DNA of 64,000 nt from Pseudomonadota bacterium (GTDB lineage: Bacteria > Desulfobacterota > Desulfobulbia > Desulfobulbales > SURF-16): assembly GCA_018897105.1 (NCBI GenBank), contig JAHILF010000031.1:62001-126000 (forward strand), in the 5' to 3' direction. The stretch's first letter is position 1. The number at the start of each line of letters is the position of its first letter. Both the position numbers and the translations under genes were made by a program. This document shows, piece after piece, positions 48,134-59,192 of the stretch. Below the pieces are notes generated by a model, which worked only from the letters and a program-made list of their open reading frames with translations, was not told where the DNA came from and searched no databases.

Positions 48134-51100
48134 TCAAAAATTATCAAAGGCTTTTCTGGTTTCCGACCACATCTTGTCCAGCCGCTTGGCCGAGATGGGA
48201 AATGAAGTTTTCAGCTCCTGGGCAAAGAGCGAAACCTTGAATTCCTCTATCATCAGGGCATATTCCCGGACCATTTGCAATTGCTCGGAGGAGAGGCCTT
48301 CCTGCTTGCGAAAATGTTTAAGTCTCTCCTGGTGCACCGCAAGCTGGGCAGCCTTTTCCGCATCCTTGGCCGGGTTCAGCATTTTTCGCTCCAGGCGGAT
48401 GCGAAGGGCCTTCAGGTAGCGAGGGAAACGGCTCAGATCGCTCAGGTCAATTGTCTGCAGGAAACGGGGGGGCAGCAACTCCGTCACCTCCTGTCTCAAA
48501 AGGGTGCAGTCAGCCAGAGTGACACCGAGCTTGCTCTTCTTGCGGCAAGTTTGCTCCATGCCGGCAATGAAATCAAGCACGGCTCTTCTCTCCCGTAAAA
48601 CATCGACAACCTGATCCATGATCTGCATGGCCGGTCCATGAAGTCCCTGGTGTGTGACGTTTTGCACGATCTGGTCAAATTCCTGCTGGTCAGGGATCAG
48701 ACCGGTCCGGCACTTAAATATTTCATCCAGCACCAGGCGAAACAGATCCTCATGAAATTCTTCATGGGAAGCGATGCCCTGATAAAGCGGCCAGCTGGCC
48801 CGGGGCAGGACAAGGTCCTTGGGCAGGGCCTTGCACTGTCTGGCAAACTGGAGACAGTAGAGGGCGCGCAAACCAGCCACTGTCTGCTGCCGCTGCTCCT
48901 CGGGGTCGGCAAACAGCCGCAGGGACACACTGCTGTCATCTTCTGCCACCAGTCCGGGATAGGCGAAACCGGCCAGCTGGCCCTCTTTGTCCTTGATGGT
49001 GATGCGCTGCGGCACCCCGGCAAAATCCCAGCCCTGCACCAGGGGCTTTTCCCAGCGACTGCGCAAGGCCTCAAGCCGGGGACTGCTGCCGCCTGCCTGG
49101 ACCGGATTTTTCATTATGGCGGCAAAGTCGCGGCTGCCGGCCACAGGTTTCCCTGTACCGTCAACGAGCTGACAACGCATCTTCAGATGCTCCGGCAGCG
49201 CGTCCCTGGGCCAGGCGCCCCGGTCAATCTGCAGCCGGAACCTCCGGGAGATCAAATCTTCAAGCTGCTGATAGAGCGACCCCTCATAAGGTCTGAGCTG
49301 TGGCAGCAGTTCGGCGGCGGTGCGCGGAATGGGAATAAGCTGCCGACGGATGAACTTGGGTAGTCCTTTCAGCAGAAAGATAATTTTTTCAAGCAGCAGC
49401 CCGGGCACCAGCCACTCAAATTTTTCGGCCTGCACATAGCCGGTCAGATCAGCTGGAATATTGACCGTCACCCCGTCCTGCTCCTCCCCCGGGGTAAATG
49501 AGTAACTGAGCGGCAGGGTCAGCTCGCCGCAATGGATCTTCTGCGGATAATCGGCCAGTTCATCCCGCTCTGGCAGCTGCCTGAGGATATCCTCCCGCTG
49601 CATGCACAGGAAATCATCCCCTTTCATTTTTTTCACCAGACGGATGAGACCTGCCCGGTCAAAAACATCGGCAGGCAGCCGCTTGTCATAAAACTCATAG
49701 AGCAGGAAATCATCCACCAGGATATCCCGACGGCGCAGGCGATCTTCCAGATCTGCCAGGCTGGCAATCAGCTGCCGGTTCTTTTCCAGAAAGTCAAAAT
49801 GACCGCCGCACTCCCTTTCAACCAAAGCGGACTGGATAAAAATCTGTCTGGCCTCCTCCGGTTTGATCGGCCCGAAATTGACGCGCCGGTTCGCCTCGAT
49901 GACCAGCCCGAAAAGGGTGATCTTGGCCAGGGCCGTGACCTGCCCGGATTTCTTCTCCCAGTGAGGCGCGGAATAGCTGTAGCGGCACAGCTCCCCGGCC
50001 AGGGGCTCCAGCCACTCAGACCTGATGCCCGCCACGGTACGGGCATAGAGTCGTGATGTCTCCACCAGTTCCGCAGCCATGATCCACTGTCCGGCCCGAT
50101 TGAACTGGGCGGAACCAGGAAAAATCATGAACTCCTTGCCCTGGCCACCCTGGTAAATATTCTTTTCCTTTTTCAGACCGATATTGCGAAGACTACCGGA
50201 GAGAATCGCCTGGTGGATCTGATCATAGCCCCTGTCGTACCTCTTTTCCCTGTCCGCCACCAGCTCGTCCAGGCAGGATGATTTGCGGAAAAGATGATGC
50301 TCCTTGCTGTTACCCGCCGTGGCGAGCTGGGACCAGATCTGTTCATGGATGTCCCGCCATTCCCGCATGCGCTGATAGGCCAGAAAAGTATTCTTGCAAA
50401 ACTTGCCGATGGCGGATCTGCTCCTCTTTGCCCGAACCAGATCATCATAGAGGTCCCACAGCTGGAGATAGGAGAGAAAATCAGAGCGTTCGGAGCGGAA
50501 GCGCTCATGGGCCGCATCGGCCTGCTGGGCGTTTTCCGTCGGCCTGATGCGGGGATCCTGAATGCTTAAGGCGGCGGCGATGATCACCACCTCGCGCAGG
50601 CAGCCGTTTTCCCGGGAGCTGATAATCATACGGCTGATCCGAGGATCAAGGGGCAGGCCGGCCATGAGCTTCCCCCGTTCGGTCAGCCTGCGGCTCTTGT
50701 CGATGGCACCGAGTTCGGTCAGCATCTGATAACCGTCATGAATAGCCCTGGGGGCCGGCGGATCGATAAAGGGAAATTTTTTCGGGCTGCCGAGCCTGAG
50801 CGCAACCATGCGCAGGATGACCTCGGCCAGGTTGGCGCGCACAATTTCCGGCAGGGTGAACTCCGGCCGCCCCAGATACTCTTCTTCGCTGTAGAGTCTG
50901 ACGCAGATGCCCGGCGCCACCCGGCCGCAGCGGCCGGCCCGTTGATCGCAGCTCGCCCGCGATATGGAACTGACCGGCAGCTTGGTGGTTTGCGCCCTGA
51001 CATTGTAGGTCGAGATACGCGCCAGCCCGGTATCAACCACATAACGGATGCCGGGCACGGTGACCGATGTCTCCGCCACATTGGTGCAGACCACGATCTT

Positions 51101-51970
51101 GCGGACAGAACTTTTTCTGAAGATGCGGTTCTGGTCAAGCCCGGACAATCTGCCAAAAAGCGGCAGCATCTCGGGTTCGCTCTCCTTGATGCCCAACCGG
51201 GGCCCGTCATTTCTGAACCGTTTTCCCAGCAGTTCAATCGTGTCGCGGATGTCCCGTTCCGTGGGCATGAAGACCAGCATATCCCCGCCCGGCCCGGAAC
51301 GGCACAGGTCCATCACTGCTTGAGCGGCCTGTTCCACATAGCCCAGGTCCTGTATGGCGGACTCGTCCAGCCCATCCTCATCCGCTACGGCATAGCGGAT
51401 CTCAACCGGATAGGTCCGGCCGCTCACCTTGATGACCGGCGCCCCGGCAAAGGCCCTGGAAAATTTCTCCGTATCGATGGTGGCCGAAGTGATGATAATT
51501 TTCAAATCCGCTCTTTTTTTCAGGATTTTCTTAAGAATCCCTAACAGAAAATCAATATTAAGGCTTCGTTCATGGGCTTCGTCGATTATAATGGTATCAT
51601 AGGCCCGCAGGTCAGGATCGTTCTGGGTCTCGGCCAGCAGGATGCCGTCGGTCATGAACTTGATGCGGGTAGCCGGTATTGTCTGATTGCTGAAACGTAT
51701 CTTGTAGCCGACCAGATAGCTGAGTGGGCCGAGTTCCTCGCGGACTCTGGCGGCGACCGAAGTCGCGGCAAGCCGGCGGGGCTGGGTGCAGCCGATCAGT
51801 TTTTTCACGCCCCGTCCCGCTTCCAGGCACATTTTGGGGATCTGGGTGCTTTTGCCGGAACCGGTGTCACCGGCAATCACTACCACCTGGTGGTGGCGTA
51901 TTGTCTCGATGATACGCTCTTTTTCAGCAGTTATGGGCAGAACTTCCGGATAAGTTATGGAATTTCTCAT
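48134..51970 (-). CDS. hrpA: ATP-dependent RNA helicase HrpA
   Basis: GDTGSGKSTQIPK, DEAHERS, TSATIDTEKFS, QRAGRCGR; 1278 aa with C-terminal DUF3418-like extension. Confidence 0.95.
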   Translation of the reverse strand: MRNSITYPEVLPITAEKERIIETIRHHQVVVIAGDTGSGKSTQIPKMCLEAGRGVKKLIGCTQPRRLAATSVAARVREELGPLSYLVGYKIRFSNQTIPATRIKFMTDGILLAETQNDPDLRAYDTIIIDEAHERSLNIDFLLGILKKILKKRADLKIIITSATIDTEKFSRAFAGAPVIKVSGRTYPVEIRYAVADEDGLDESAIQDLGYVEQAAQAVMDLCRSGPGGDMLVFMPTERDIRDTIELLGKRFRNDGPRLGIKESEPEMLPLFGRLSGLDQNRIFRKSSVRKIVVCTNVAETSVTVPGIRYVVDTGLARISTYNVRAQTTKLPVSSISRASCDQRAGRCGRVAPGICVRLYSEEEYLGRPEFTLPEIVRANLAEVILRMVALRLGSPKKFPFIDPPAPRAIHDGYQMLTELGAIDKSRRLTERGKLMAGLPLDPRISRMIISSRENGCLREVVIIAAALSIQDPRIRPTENAQQADAAHERFRSERSDFLSYLQLWDLYDDLVRAKRSRSAIGKFCKNTFLAYQRMREWRDIHEQIWSQLATAGNSKEHHLFRKSSCLDELVADREKRYDRGYDQIHQAILSGSLRNIGLKKEKNIYQGGQGKEFMIFPGSAQFNRAGQWIMAAELVETSRLYARTVAGIRSEWLEPLAGELCRYSYSAPHWEKKSGQVTALAKITLFGLVIEANRRVNFGPIKPEEARQIFIQSALVERECGGHFDFLEKNRQLIASLADLEDRLRRRDILVDDFLLYEFYDKRLPADVFDRAGLIRLVKKMKGDDFLCMQREDILRQLPERDELADYPQKIHCGELTLPLSYSFTPGEEQDGVTVNIPADLTGYVQAEKFEWLVPGLLLEKIIFLLKGLPKFIRRQLIPIPRTAAELLPQLRPYEGSLYQQLEDLISRRFRLQIDRGAWPRDALPEHLKMRCQLVDGTGKPVAGSRDFAAIMKNPVQAGGSSPRLEALRSRWEKPLVQGWDFAGVPQRITIKDKEGQLAGFAYPGLVAEDDSSVSLRLFADPEEQRQQTVAGLRALYCLQFARQCKALPKDLVLPRASWPLYQGIASHEEFHEDLFRLVLDEIFKCRTGLIPDQQEFDQIVQNVTHQGLHGPAMQIMDQVVDVLRERRAVLDFIAGMEQTCRKKSKLGVTLADCTLLRQEVTELLPPRFLQTIDLSDLSRFPRYLKALRIRLERKMLNPAKDAEKAAQLAVHQERLKHFRKQEGLSSEQLQMVREYALMIEEFKVSLFAQELKTSFPISAKRLDKMWSETRKAFDNF

Positions 51971-52121
51971 GAATTAAGTGATAAATATTTGAAACAAAGT
52001 AAGAAATTTGTTTATAATCAAGGATTGATACTATATATAAAGGAATCTACCAGTCTAGCAGCAAAATTATACGAAATATTTTCGCTTCTACAAGGTATAT
52101 TGTGGTAGCAGGTAATCGCCA

Positions 52122-53324
52122 ATGTCGCACTTTAAAAAAAAGAAAAAACAGTTGGCCTTCAATCGCTTTTCAACTCCAGCTACCACAAGCGTAATGCAAA
52201 CAAGTCCCGATATTGAGGATGAGGAAGGGGGAACAAGTATGGCACAGGATATGGAACATATTGAGACCGCTATTGAAGCATCACAGAAGATGGTTGTTTC
52301 CAGGGAAAAAGAGATCGGCGAAGAAGCTGAAAAGCCGACCGGACCTATCGGCCTTGATATCGGCACCAGCCATATCGTCATGTCCCAGAACAAGGGCAGG
52401 AACATTTACACGGTCAAGCAACTCAATGCCTTTTTTACCGTTCCCTACTCAAAATTCACCAAAAAGATTCTCGTTGAAAACGACGTGACCTTTCTGGAAA
52501 AACATAACCAGTTCTATATTCTGGGTTATTCGGCGGAAAATTTCGCCAACATGTTCAACACCAACACCCGGCGAACCATGGAAAAAGGGTTGTTGAGCGC
52601 CAAGGAGGATGAGAGCATCAATGTCCTGCAGGCCATTATCGACACCCTGATCACCCGGCCTGACAAGACCGGCGAAATCGTCTGTTTCAGCCTCCCCGGC
52701 GAACCGGTGGACGGGCTCAACTCGGTGGTCTACCACGAATCGATCCTGAAAATGTATCTGACCAGCCTGGGCTACAGACCCATTTCCATCAATGAAGGGC
52801 TGGCCACCATCATGGCTGAGCTGTCCAACGACAACTTCACCGGCCTCGGCATCAGCATGGGCGGCGGCATGTGCAATATCTGCCTCTCCTACCTCTCCGT
52901 GCCAGTCATCAGCTTCAGTATCCAGAAGGGCGGCGATTACATTGATTCCATGGTCGGCGTTTCCCTGGGAGAGCCGGCGACCAAGATAAAAACCATCAAG
53001 GAAAGCTCACTGAACCTCGCCAGGCCACCCAAGGACCGCATTGAAACCGCCCTTGACATTTATTATGTTGATCTGGTTTCCAGCCTGCTCGACACCCTGG
53101 AAAAGGTGATGAAGAAGAGCGACAAAATCCCGAAAATCGCCAAACCGGTGCCCATTGTGCTGAGCGGCGGCACAGTGCTGCCCAAGGGATTTCAGGATCT
53201 GTTCGAGAGAAGCCTGGGAAAAGTGGATCTTCCCATTGCTGTTTCCGAGATCCGTATTGCGGAAGACCCGCTGAACACCACAGCCAAGGGCGCCATGGTA
53301 ATGGCCCTGTCAGAGGCTATTTAG
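52122..53324 (+). CDS. Actin-like ATPase fold protein (MreB/FtsA/MamK-like) with charged N-terminal extension
   Basis: Phosphate-1-like IGLDIGTSHIVM; phosphate-2-like GISMGGGMCNICL; adenosine-like PIVLSGGTVLPKGF. Confidence 0.7.
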   Translation: MSHFKKKKKQLAFNRFSTPATTSVMQTSPDIEDEEGGTSMAQDMEHIETAIEASQKMVVSREKEIGEEAEKPTGPIGLDIGTSHIVMSQNKGRNIYTVKQLNAFFTVPYSKFTKKILVENDVTFLEKHNQFYILGYSAENFANMFNTNTRRTMEKGLLSAKEDESINVLQAIIDTLITRPDKTGEIVCFSLPGEPVDGLNSVVYHESILKMYLTSLGYRPISINEGLATIMAELSNDNFTGLGISMGGGMCNICLSYLSVPVISFSIQKGGDYIDSMVGVSLGEPATKIKTIKESSLNLARPPKDRIETALDIYYVDLVSSLLDTLEKVMKKSDKIPKIAKPVPIVLSGGTVLPKGFQDLFERSLGKVDLPIAVSEIRIAEDPLNTTAKGAMVMALSEAI

Positions 53325-53415
53325 GAGCCGTTACGAAATAACATGGCCATGTTATTTTTTACAACGGCTTAGCGGTTTGATTGGCGGTTAGCTCAGGCTC
53401 ATGGGGGTGACCTCA

Positions 53416-56052
53416 TCACTCCCTGGCTGACTCCAACCGCTTGCGGCGGTCATCAAAACGATCGGCAGACACGACTGCTATTTCCTGGCTGCCGATCAGG
53501 CGGTTCTGATAATAAAACTCCACGTTCCAGGCACCCTGCTGCGGCTCGCCGTCACCGGTGAAACTGTATGACGCCACCTGGCGCCGGCAATAACCGGCGC
53601 TGACTGATTCGACGCCAACCACCTTTTTTTGCGGACTCAGCCATTTAATGGTAACCGGGATCTCCTGATTGCCCGGCATGAAATTGACCGAATACAGCAC
53701 TCCCATGACGGTTCCTTTCAGCGCCGGTACTCCTGCCTCTCCTGAGGCAAACATGCGGTGCTTCACCAGATTCGCCTCGATTTCACTCAAACCCGCAAAG
53801 GCGGCGTTCAAATCCTTTTCCTCTTTAAACGGTTGCCGGATTACGCCGGAATTTTCAATTTTGAGTCCCCAGATCTTGACCACCCTGCCCTTCTCCGTGG
53901 CCGGCAGGTCGTCAGTAGCATCATTTGCCGTAACCTCCTCCCCTCCGCCGGCAAGCTGCTCTCGCCCGCTCTGTTCAGCAATTTTCTGCAGCTCACCGCT
54001 GTCGGCATTTCGGGCCCTGTCCAGATTTTTGGCGTTATGCATGTCAGCGCTGGACAGCACGACCTTGTCGAGATTGGCCCGATTGAGGTTGGCATCGGTG
54101 AAAATGGCATCCTTGACCTCAGCTTCCGTCAGGTTGGCATCGGTGAGATTGGCCCACCGAAAATCAGCCTTGCCCAGATTGGACTTGGTCAGATCCGCCT
54201 TGGTCAGATCCGCATTGGAAAAATCCACATAGCGCAGATCCGCATTGGACATGTTGGCACCGGTCAGATTGGCATTGCTCAGATCAAAACGGGTAATGCG
54301 GATATCGTTGAGCAGAGTGGAACCGATGGTCCTGATGTTCATGCTGAAACTGCTGGAGAGATTGATGCCGGTGAGATTGGCCCCTTTCAGGTCGGCATTG
54401 GTCAGGTCGGCACTGGTCAGATCACTGTTGGTGAGATCGGCATTGCTCAGATAGGCATTCTGCAGATTCGTCTCATTGAGCAGCGCCTCCTGCAGAGAGG
54501 CATCGGTGAGATTGGCCTGGCTCAGGTTGGCCTGGCTCAGGTTGGCCTTGCCCAGGTTGCTGCCGGTCAGGTTGGTCCTGACCAGACTTGCCCCATCAAT
54601 AAGGCTTGCCCCTTGCAGATTGGCCCCGGTTAGATTGGCATCATCCAGCACCGCCTTCGCAAGTTTTACCCCCACCAGGCTGGCATTGGTCAGATTCGCT
54701 TCTGCCAGCAGGGCCCCGGTCAGATCACATCTGTCCAACACCGCACTGGTCAAATTGGCCTGGCGCAGTTCGGTGCGCAGAAGCCTGGCATCGGCCAGCT
54801 GGGTTTGATGCAGATTGACCCGGGAAAGACGCGCCTTATCCAGCACCGCCCCCTGCAGCATGGCCGTGCTCAGATCGGCTTCGGCAAGATTGGCCAGGGT
54901 TAGATCAGCACCCCGCAGATCACAGCCGTACAGTTTGCCTCCGGTGATATCCGCCCCCACCAGCTGTACCCCGGCCAGTTTGGCCTTGGTTAAATCAGCC
55001 CCCTTGAGGCTGGTGCCGGACAGATTGGCGCCCTGCAGATCAGTGGTGGTCAGATTGCTCTGATCCAGCCGCGCCTTGTGGAAATTGGTCTCCCGCACAC
55101 TGGTCCTGGTCAGGTCGGCGCCGGTGAAATCAGCTCCGGAGGCATCGGCCTTACTGCAATCCGCCTCAACCAGGTTGGCCCCGGACAGATTGGCGTCTTC
55201 CAGCACGGCGCTGCGCAGATTGGTCCTGGAGAGATTGGCGTTGGTCAGATCCGCTCCGGCCAGATTGGCCGCGGTCAGATCCGCTTTGTCGATGGCCGCC
55301 TCAACCAACACGGCCTCCTTCAGCTTGCTTTCACTCAGATCGGCATACTGCAGATTTGCCCCTTTGAGATTTGCCCGCCGCAGATCGGCCCTGAACAGAT
55401 CGGCCTTGCTCAGGTCAGCCTTCTCAAGATTGGCGTCACGCAGGTCAACATCCCGCAGGTCCATGGCGGACAGGTTGATACCGCTCAGGTCTTTGCCCCG
55501 CAGATCCCTGGATGACTGGAGGATGCGGGCAACCTCAACCAGACGGATATATTCCGGGGACTGGACCGGCAGCTTGCTGAGAGGCAGAGGCCGGTAATCA
55601 AGCTCAGGCGGCAGGGCTGTGGCAAACAGGGCAGGCATGCGATCATTGAAATAATAAAGCACGGAAGTGGACAGGAGCAGCAGAGAAAAAAAGGTCAGCA
55701 CCATTTTCTGCGCCCGGGATCTGCGTTGCAGAAATTGCCATTGCCTGAGGGCCAAAGCAGAAAAAGCCAGAGATAATGAACTTTTTTGGGCGGCCTCTTT
55801 TTTAACGACCGCCGTCAGGATGACTTTTGTAGCGGTTTTGCATTTCGGACAGGCCGAAGTCCTGCCGGCATATCGGCCGGGCAGTTTCCGGGCAAAACCG
55901 CACTGACGGCAGGCAAAAAGTGCGGTCAGATCGCTGTCGGCCGCCTGGCCGGGAATCCTGATCAGAGTGCGGCATTTCGGGCAGCGAAAAGCCCTGTCCC
56001 GGGGGGAGGGACTGATTTCCTTAGTGAATCCACATGTGCAGCGAACAATCAT
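53416..56052 (-). CDS. Large zinc-ribbon / TM / pentapeptide-repeat protein
   Basis: MIVRCTCG...CPKCRT, CRQC...CPKC; TM MVLTFFSLLLLSTSVLYYF; long A(D/N)LxX array (DANLEKADLSKADLFRADLRRANL...). Confidence 0.93.
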   Translation of the reverse strand: MIVRCTCGFTKEISPSPRDRAFRCPKCRTLIRIPGQAADSDLTALFACRQCGFARKLPGRYAGRTSACPKCKTATKVILTAVVKKEAAQKSSLSLAFSALALRQWQFLQRRSRAQKMVLTFFSLLLLSTSVLYYFNDRMPALFATALPPELDYRPLPLSKLPVQSPEYIRLVEVARILQSSRDLRGKDLSGINLSAMDLRDVDLRDANLEKADLSKADLFRADLRRANLKGANLQYADLSESKLKEAVLVEAAIDKADLTAANLAGADLTNANLSRTNLRSAVLEDANLSGANLVEADCSKADASGADFTGADLTRTSVRETNFHKARLDQSNLTTTDLQGANLSGTSLKGADLTKAKLAGVQLVGADITGGKLYGCDLRGADLTLANLAEADLSTAMLQGAVLDKARLSRVNLHQTQLADARLLRTELRQANLTSAVLDRCDLTGALLAEANLTNASLVGVKLAKAVLDDANLTGANLQGASLIDGASLVRTNLTGSNLGKANLSQANLSQANLTDASLQEALLNETNLQNAYLSNADLTNSDLTSADLTNADLKGANLTGINLSSSFSMNIRTIGSTLLNDIRITRFDLSNANLTGANMSNADLRYVDFSNADLTKADLTKSNLGKADFRWANLTDANLTEAEVKDAIFTDANLNRANLDKVVLSSADMHNAKNLDRARNADSGELQKIAEQSGREQLAGGGEEVTANDATDDLPATEKGRVVKIWGLKIENSGVIRQPFKEEKDLNAAFAGLSEIEANLVKHRMFASGEAGVPALKGTVMGVLYSVNFMPGNQEIPVTIKWLSPQKKVVGVESVSAGYCRRQVASYSFTGDGEPQQGAWNVEFYYQNRLIGSQEIAVVSADRFDDRRKRLESARE

Positions 56053-56399
56053 GTTGATAAAACATCCCCGAATTTCTTCATTGTCATGCAGGCAGAAGCA
56101 ACACAAGTATGCTGCGGCAACACAAGATTTTTTTAGCGAACCGACGGGCTCATGGTATTGCGCCTGATCAATATCTTTTTTTATCGGTCTGTTGCTTTCC
56201 GGACTGAAAGAAATCTTTCAATAACTTTCATTTGAAGTCCGACAAGTTACCCTGTAAACTCTTTATTTGAAGATATGCTTTGCAAAACCATGCCGGTACT
56301 GGCAGTTTTATTTTAGCACGGAACATTTGCAAGAAGACGAATAGAAAAAAAGTAGAGCTGGTCCGTCAACCTCTCTGAACAGGAAATCACCCAAAAAGA

Positions 56400-59192
56400 A
56401 TGGCTGGTCACGATCCGCAGGCAAAAAAAAATCAGCACACCGTTGATCCCGGCGCCACTGAGAAAAACGAACAGCAGATCTTAAAACAACAGGCCATCAA
56501 ATATAAAGCCTTTCAGCATACCTTTTCCAAAAGTGACATCAACAGAGGAATTCCGGAAAAGAAAATCCTGAAGGGGCTGCGGGAAAGCAAGCATCTTGAA
56601 GAAAGCTACTATAAATATCTCAAGGAGCTGGAAAAAAATCCCAATAAAAAGGTTGTCTTCCCGTGGGAAAATCCACTGCTTCGAATGATGTTTCTCATCA
56701 CCTACTGGATGCCCCGCCTCCTCAAATGGTCGTCCATCTGTCTTGGGCTGCTCTTTTTCATCAATTTTGTGCCCGGTCCCACCCAGCATATTATCGAATT
56801 TCTCGTGGCCAGAACAATTTATGACACAGCACAGATCCAGCGGCTGCCGCAAAGTCTGGCAAGCTACGCCCATTCCGCAAAAATCGTCGATACCGGCGGC
56901 GCGTTGATCAAGTCTTACGGTCAGCGCAATATCACCAAGGAAATTCCGCTCAAGGTCAAACTTGCCCTGCTGGCCTGTGAAGACCATTACTTCATGCCCC
57001 ATGAAAAAAATCCGTGGTATATCAACATGTTTCTCATCCACGCCGGGGTGAGCTGGCCCAACCTTGGCGGTGCGGTCAAGGACACCTTGCTCGGTCATCC
57101 CCGGGGAGCAAGCACCATTGTCATGCAGAACGCCAAAAAACTTCTCGGCAACTCGGACCGGACTATCACCAACAAACTGGAAGAGATCATCATTTCCTAC
57201 ATGATGGTGGCCAAATTCGGCAAGGATGCCAACCTGGACTTTTATATCAATACGGTACCGGTGGGAAGCAACATGTACGGCTTCAGTGTGGCAGCCCGGA
57301 ACTATTTCAAAAAGGAACTGCCGGACCTCACCCTGCAGCAGCTGGTGGCCATCGCCTCATTTATTCCCAATCATAACCGCCAGCTGGCCTTTTACCAGAT
57401 CGTCAAGGGAAAGGATTTCGCCGAGCTGGACAAGGAGCAGCTCCGCCACGCCAGGGAGGCGATCAACAAAATCAATCTTGCCCTGGTGCATCTGCGGGAT
57501 CTCGAAGAAATCACCCCGCAGCAATACCAGCAGTGGCGCCTCACCGATGAAGAATCGATCCGGGCCATCGGCTTCAGGGATTACCGCTCTCCCCTGTATG
57601 GCGAGGAGGAATGGGCCTCCTGGAACGTTATCAGGGAAATCTGTTCCCGCACCTATTCCATAAACGACCAGACCGTAACCGGCGCCCAGCTCATGCTTGA
57701 TGTGCGCGGCGATGTGGTGGTGGAAACCGCCGTGGATCTCTCCCTGGTGGAAGAGAGCAAAAACAGCGTTGCCAGCTTTCTCAACAGCCCCGAGTACCGC
57801 AAAATTCTGCAGGCCAGAAATAGAAATTTCTGGAAAAAAGATCAGCAGTACTATCTGGACAGAAACATGGCGCCCCCTTATGTGGATTTTGACGGCTACA
57901 TGGAAGATCTTTACAGAAATATCAATGCCGGGGTCATCATCATCAACCAGCAGGGTGAGATCGTTTCCTATGTGGGCGGCAAAGAGTTCATCAGGGGAGA
58001 AAACGACACTGTTTCCACCGATGAGGAAGGGGAGCCGGTCATCATCGACCTGATGAACAAACAGGCCACCATCACCCCCTCATCAACCATAAAACCGGTC
58101 ATCGCATATTTTGCCATGACCACCAGCAATGCCACCCTGCAGACCCTGCTCCCCGACAAACCGCTGGAATACAAATATGTGGAAAGTGAAGCCAGGCAGG
58201 TCTGGCTGCCGCGCAACTGGTATAACTATGATAAGGAAGGTCAGGGCGCCAACCACTTTCTGGGCCGGCAGTATTCACTGCTGGAGGCCCAGGTTCTGTC
58301 GGTAAATACCATTTTTGCCAGGCTCTATTCCAACAAACAGATCAGCGGTTCGCTGCTGCTCTCCTTTGATCGTATCGGCCTGCGTTACAACAGGGAGGAC
58401 GCCCGTTTCTGGCCCTTCGGCATCGGCGCCTCTGATATCCCGGTGCAGCAGTGGCTGGGAGTGTACAACGCCTTTCTTGACGGCACTTACCGGGAACCCT
58501 TCTTTGTTAAACGCATTCTTATTGACGGTATGGTCGTTTTTGAGGGCCGCCGGGACAGGGCAAAAGAATCCATTGCCCTCTTTGACTCGAAAAAAGAGCG
58601 TGAGGATGAAATGCAGGCTATGTACGAGGTCTGCAACCGAGGCACCGGGGCCACCATGAAATCGGAATTCAAATACCACCGCAACCTGGTATCCGGCAAG
58701 ACAGGTACAGCGCCGAAAGGGCGATCCGCCATCTTTGTCAGCCACTTCAATCCCTACCGGGACAGACTTGCCCATCCGGACAAAACCGTGACCATGATCG
58801 TTTCCGTGACATTGACCAGCGGCGGCACAAACAGTGTGGGCTTCTCCACCGAAGGGCCGACAAAAATCGGCGGACGGATCTATAACTACCTTTTCCAGAA
58901 AGAGCTGCAGGAAATGATGGATGCGGAAATAGAAAAGGCAAAACGCAATGACCCCAACTTCCGCAACAATCATGTCTACTGGGCCAACGTGAACCGCTAC
59001 ATGAATCGATTGCTTGAGGAAAAGGCGGGCAAGGATTATATTTATGAGAGTATCATCGGCGTTGACTCCTATCAGGAGGCGCTCCAGCAGATCTTAAACA
59101 GCAGCAACCAGATCTATACCGGCAAGGATGATCTCTTTGAAGAATTGCTGCGCTATTACCTCAACCAGGAAAAAATTGTGAAAATAAATTGA
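56400..59192 (+). CDS. Class A penicillin-binding protein-like transglycosylase/transpeptidase
   Basis: N-terminal TM; glycosyltransferase-like CEDHYFMPHEKNPW...GASTIVMQNAKKLLG; transpeptidase-like STIKP and SGKTGTAP. Confidence 0.85.
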   Translation: MAGHDPQAKKNQHTVDPGATEKNEQQILKQQAIKYKAFQHTFSKSDINRGIPEKKILKGLRESKHLEESYYKYLKELEKNPNKKVVFPWENPLLRMMFLITYWMPRLLKWSSICLGLLFFINFVPGPTQHIIEFLVARTIYDTAQIQRLPQSLASYAHSAKIVDTGGALIKSYGQRNITKEIPLKVKLALLACEDHYFMPHEKNPWYINMFLIHAGVSWPNLGGAVKDTLLGHPRGASTIVMQNAKKLLGNSDRTITNKLEEIIISYMMVAKFGKDANLDFYINTVPVGSNMYGFSVAARNYFKKELPDLTLQQLVAIASFIPNHNRQLAFYQIVKGKDFAELDKEQLRHAREAINKINLALVHLRDLEEITPQQYQQWRLTDEESIRAIGFRDYRSPLYGEEEWASWNVIREICSRTYSINDQTVTGAQLMLDVRGDVVVETAVDLSLVEESKNSVASFLNSPEYRKILQARNRNFWKKDQQYYLDRNMAPPYVDFDGYMEDLYRNINAGVIIINQQGEIVSYVGGKEFIRGENDTVSTDEEGEPVIIDLMNKQATITPSSTIKPVIAYFAMTTSNATLQTLLPDKPLEYKYVESEARQVWLPRNWYNYDKEGQGANHFLGRQYSLLEAQVLSVNTIFARLYSNKQISGSLLLSFDRIGLRYNREDARFWPFGIGASDIPVQQWLGVYNAFLDGTYREPFFVKRILIDGMVVFEGRRDRAKESIALFDSKKEREDEMQAMYEVCNRGTGATMKSEFKYHRNLVSGKTGTAPKGRSAIFVSHFNPYRDRLAHPDKTVTMIVSVTLTSGGTNSVGFSTEGPTKIGGRIYNYLFQKELQEMMDAEIEKAKRNDPNFRNNHVYWANVNRYMNRLLEEKAGKDYIYESIIGVDSYQEALQQILNSSNQIYTGKDDLFEELLRYYLNQEKIVKIN

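Noticed and set aside
53758-55597. Long plus-strand ORFs (291, 145, 173 aa) opposite the pentapeptide-repeat gene
   Set aside because: Periodic I/G- or S/A/R-rich translations mirror the antisense of the repeat codons; no RBS or recognisable domains.
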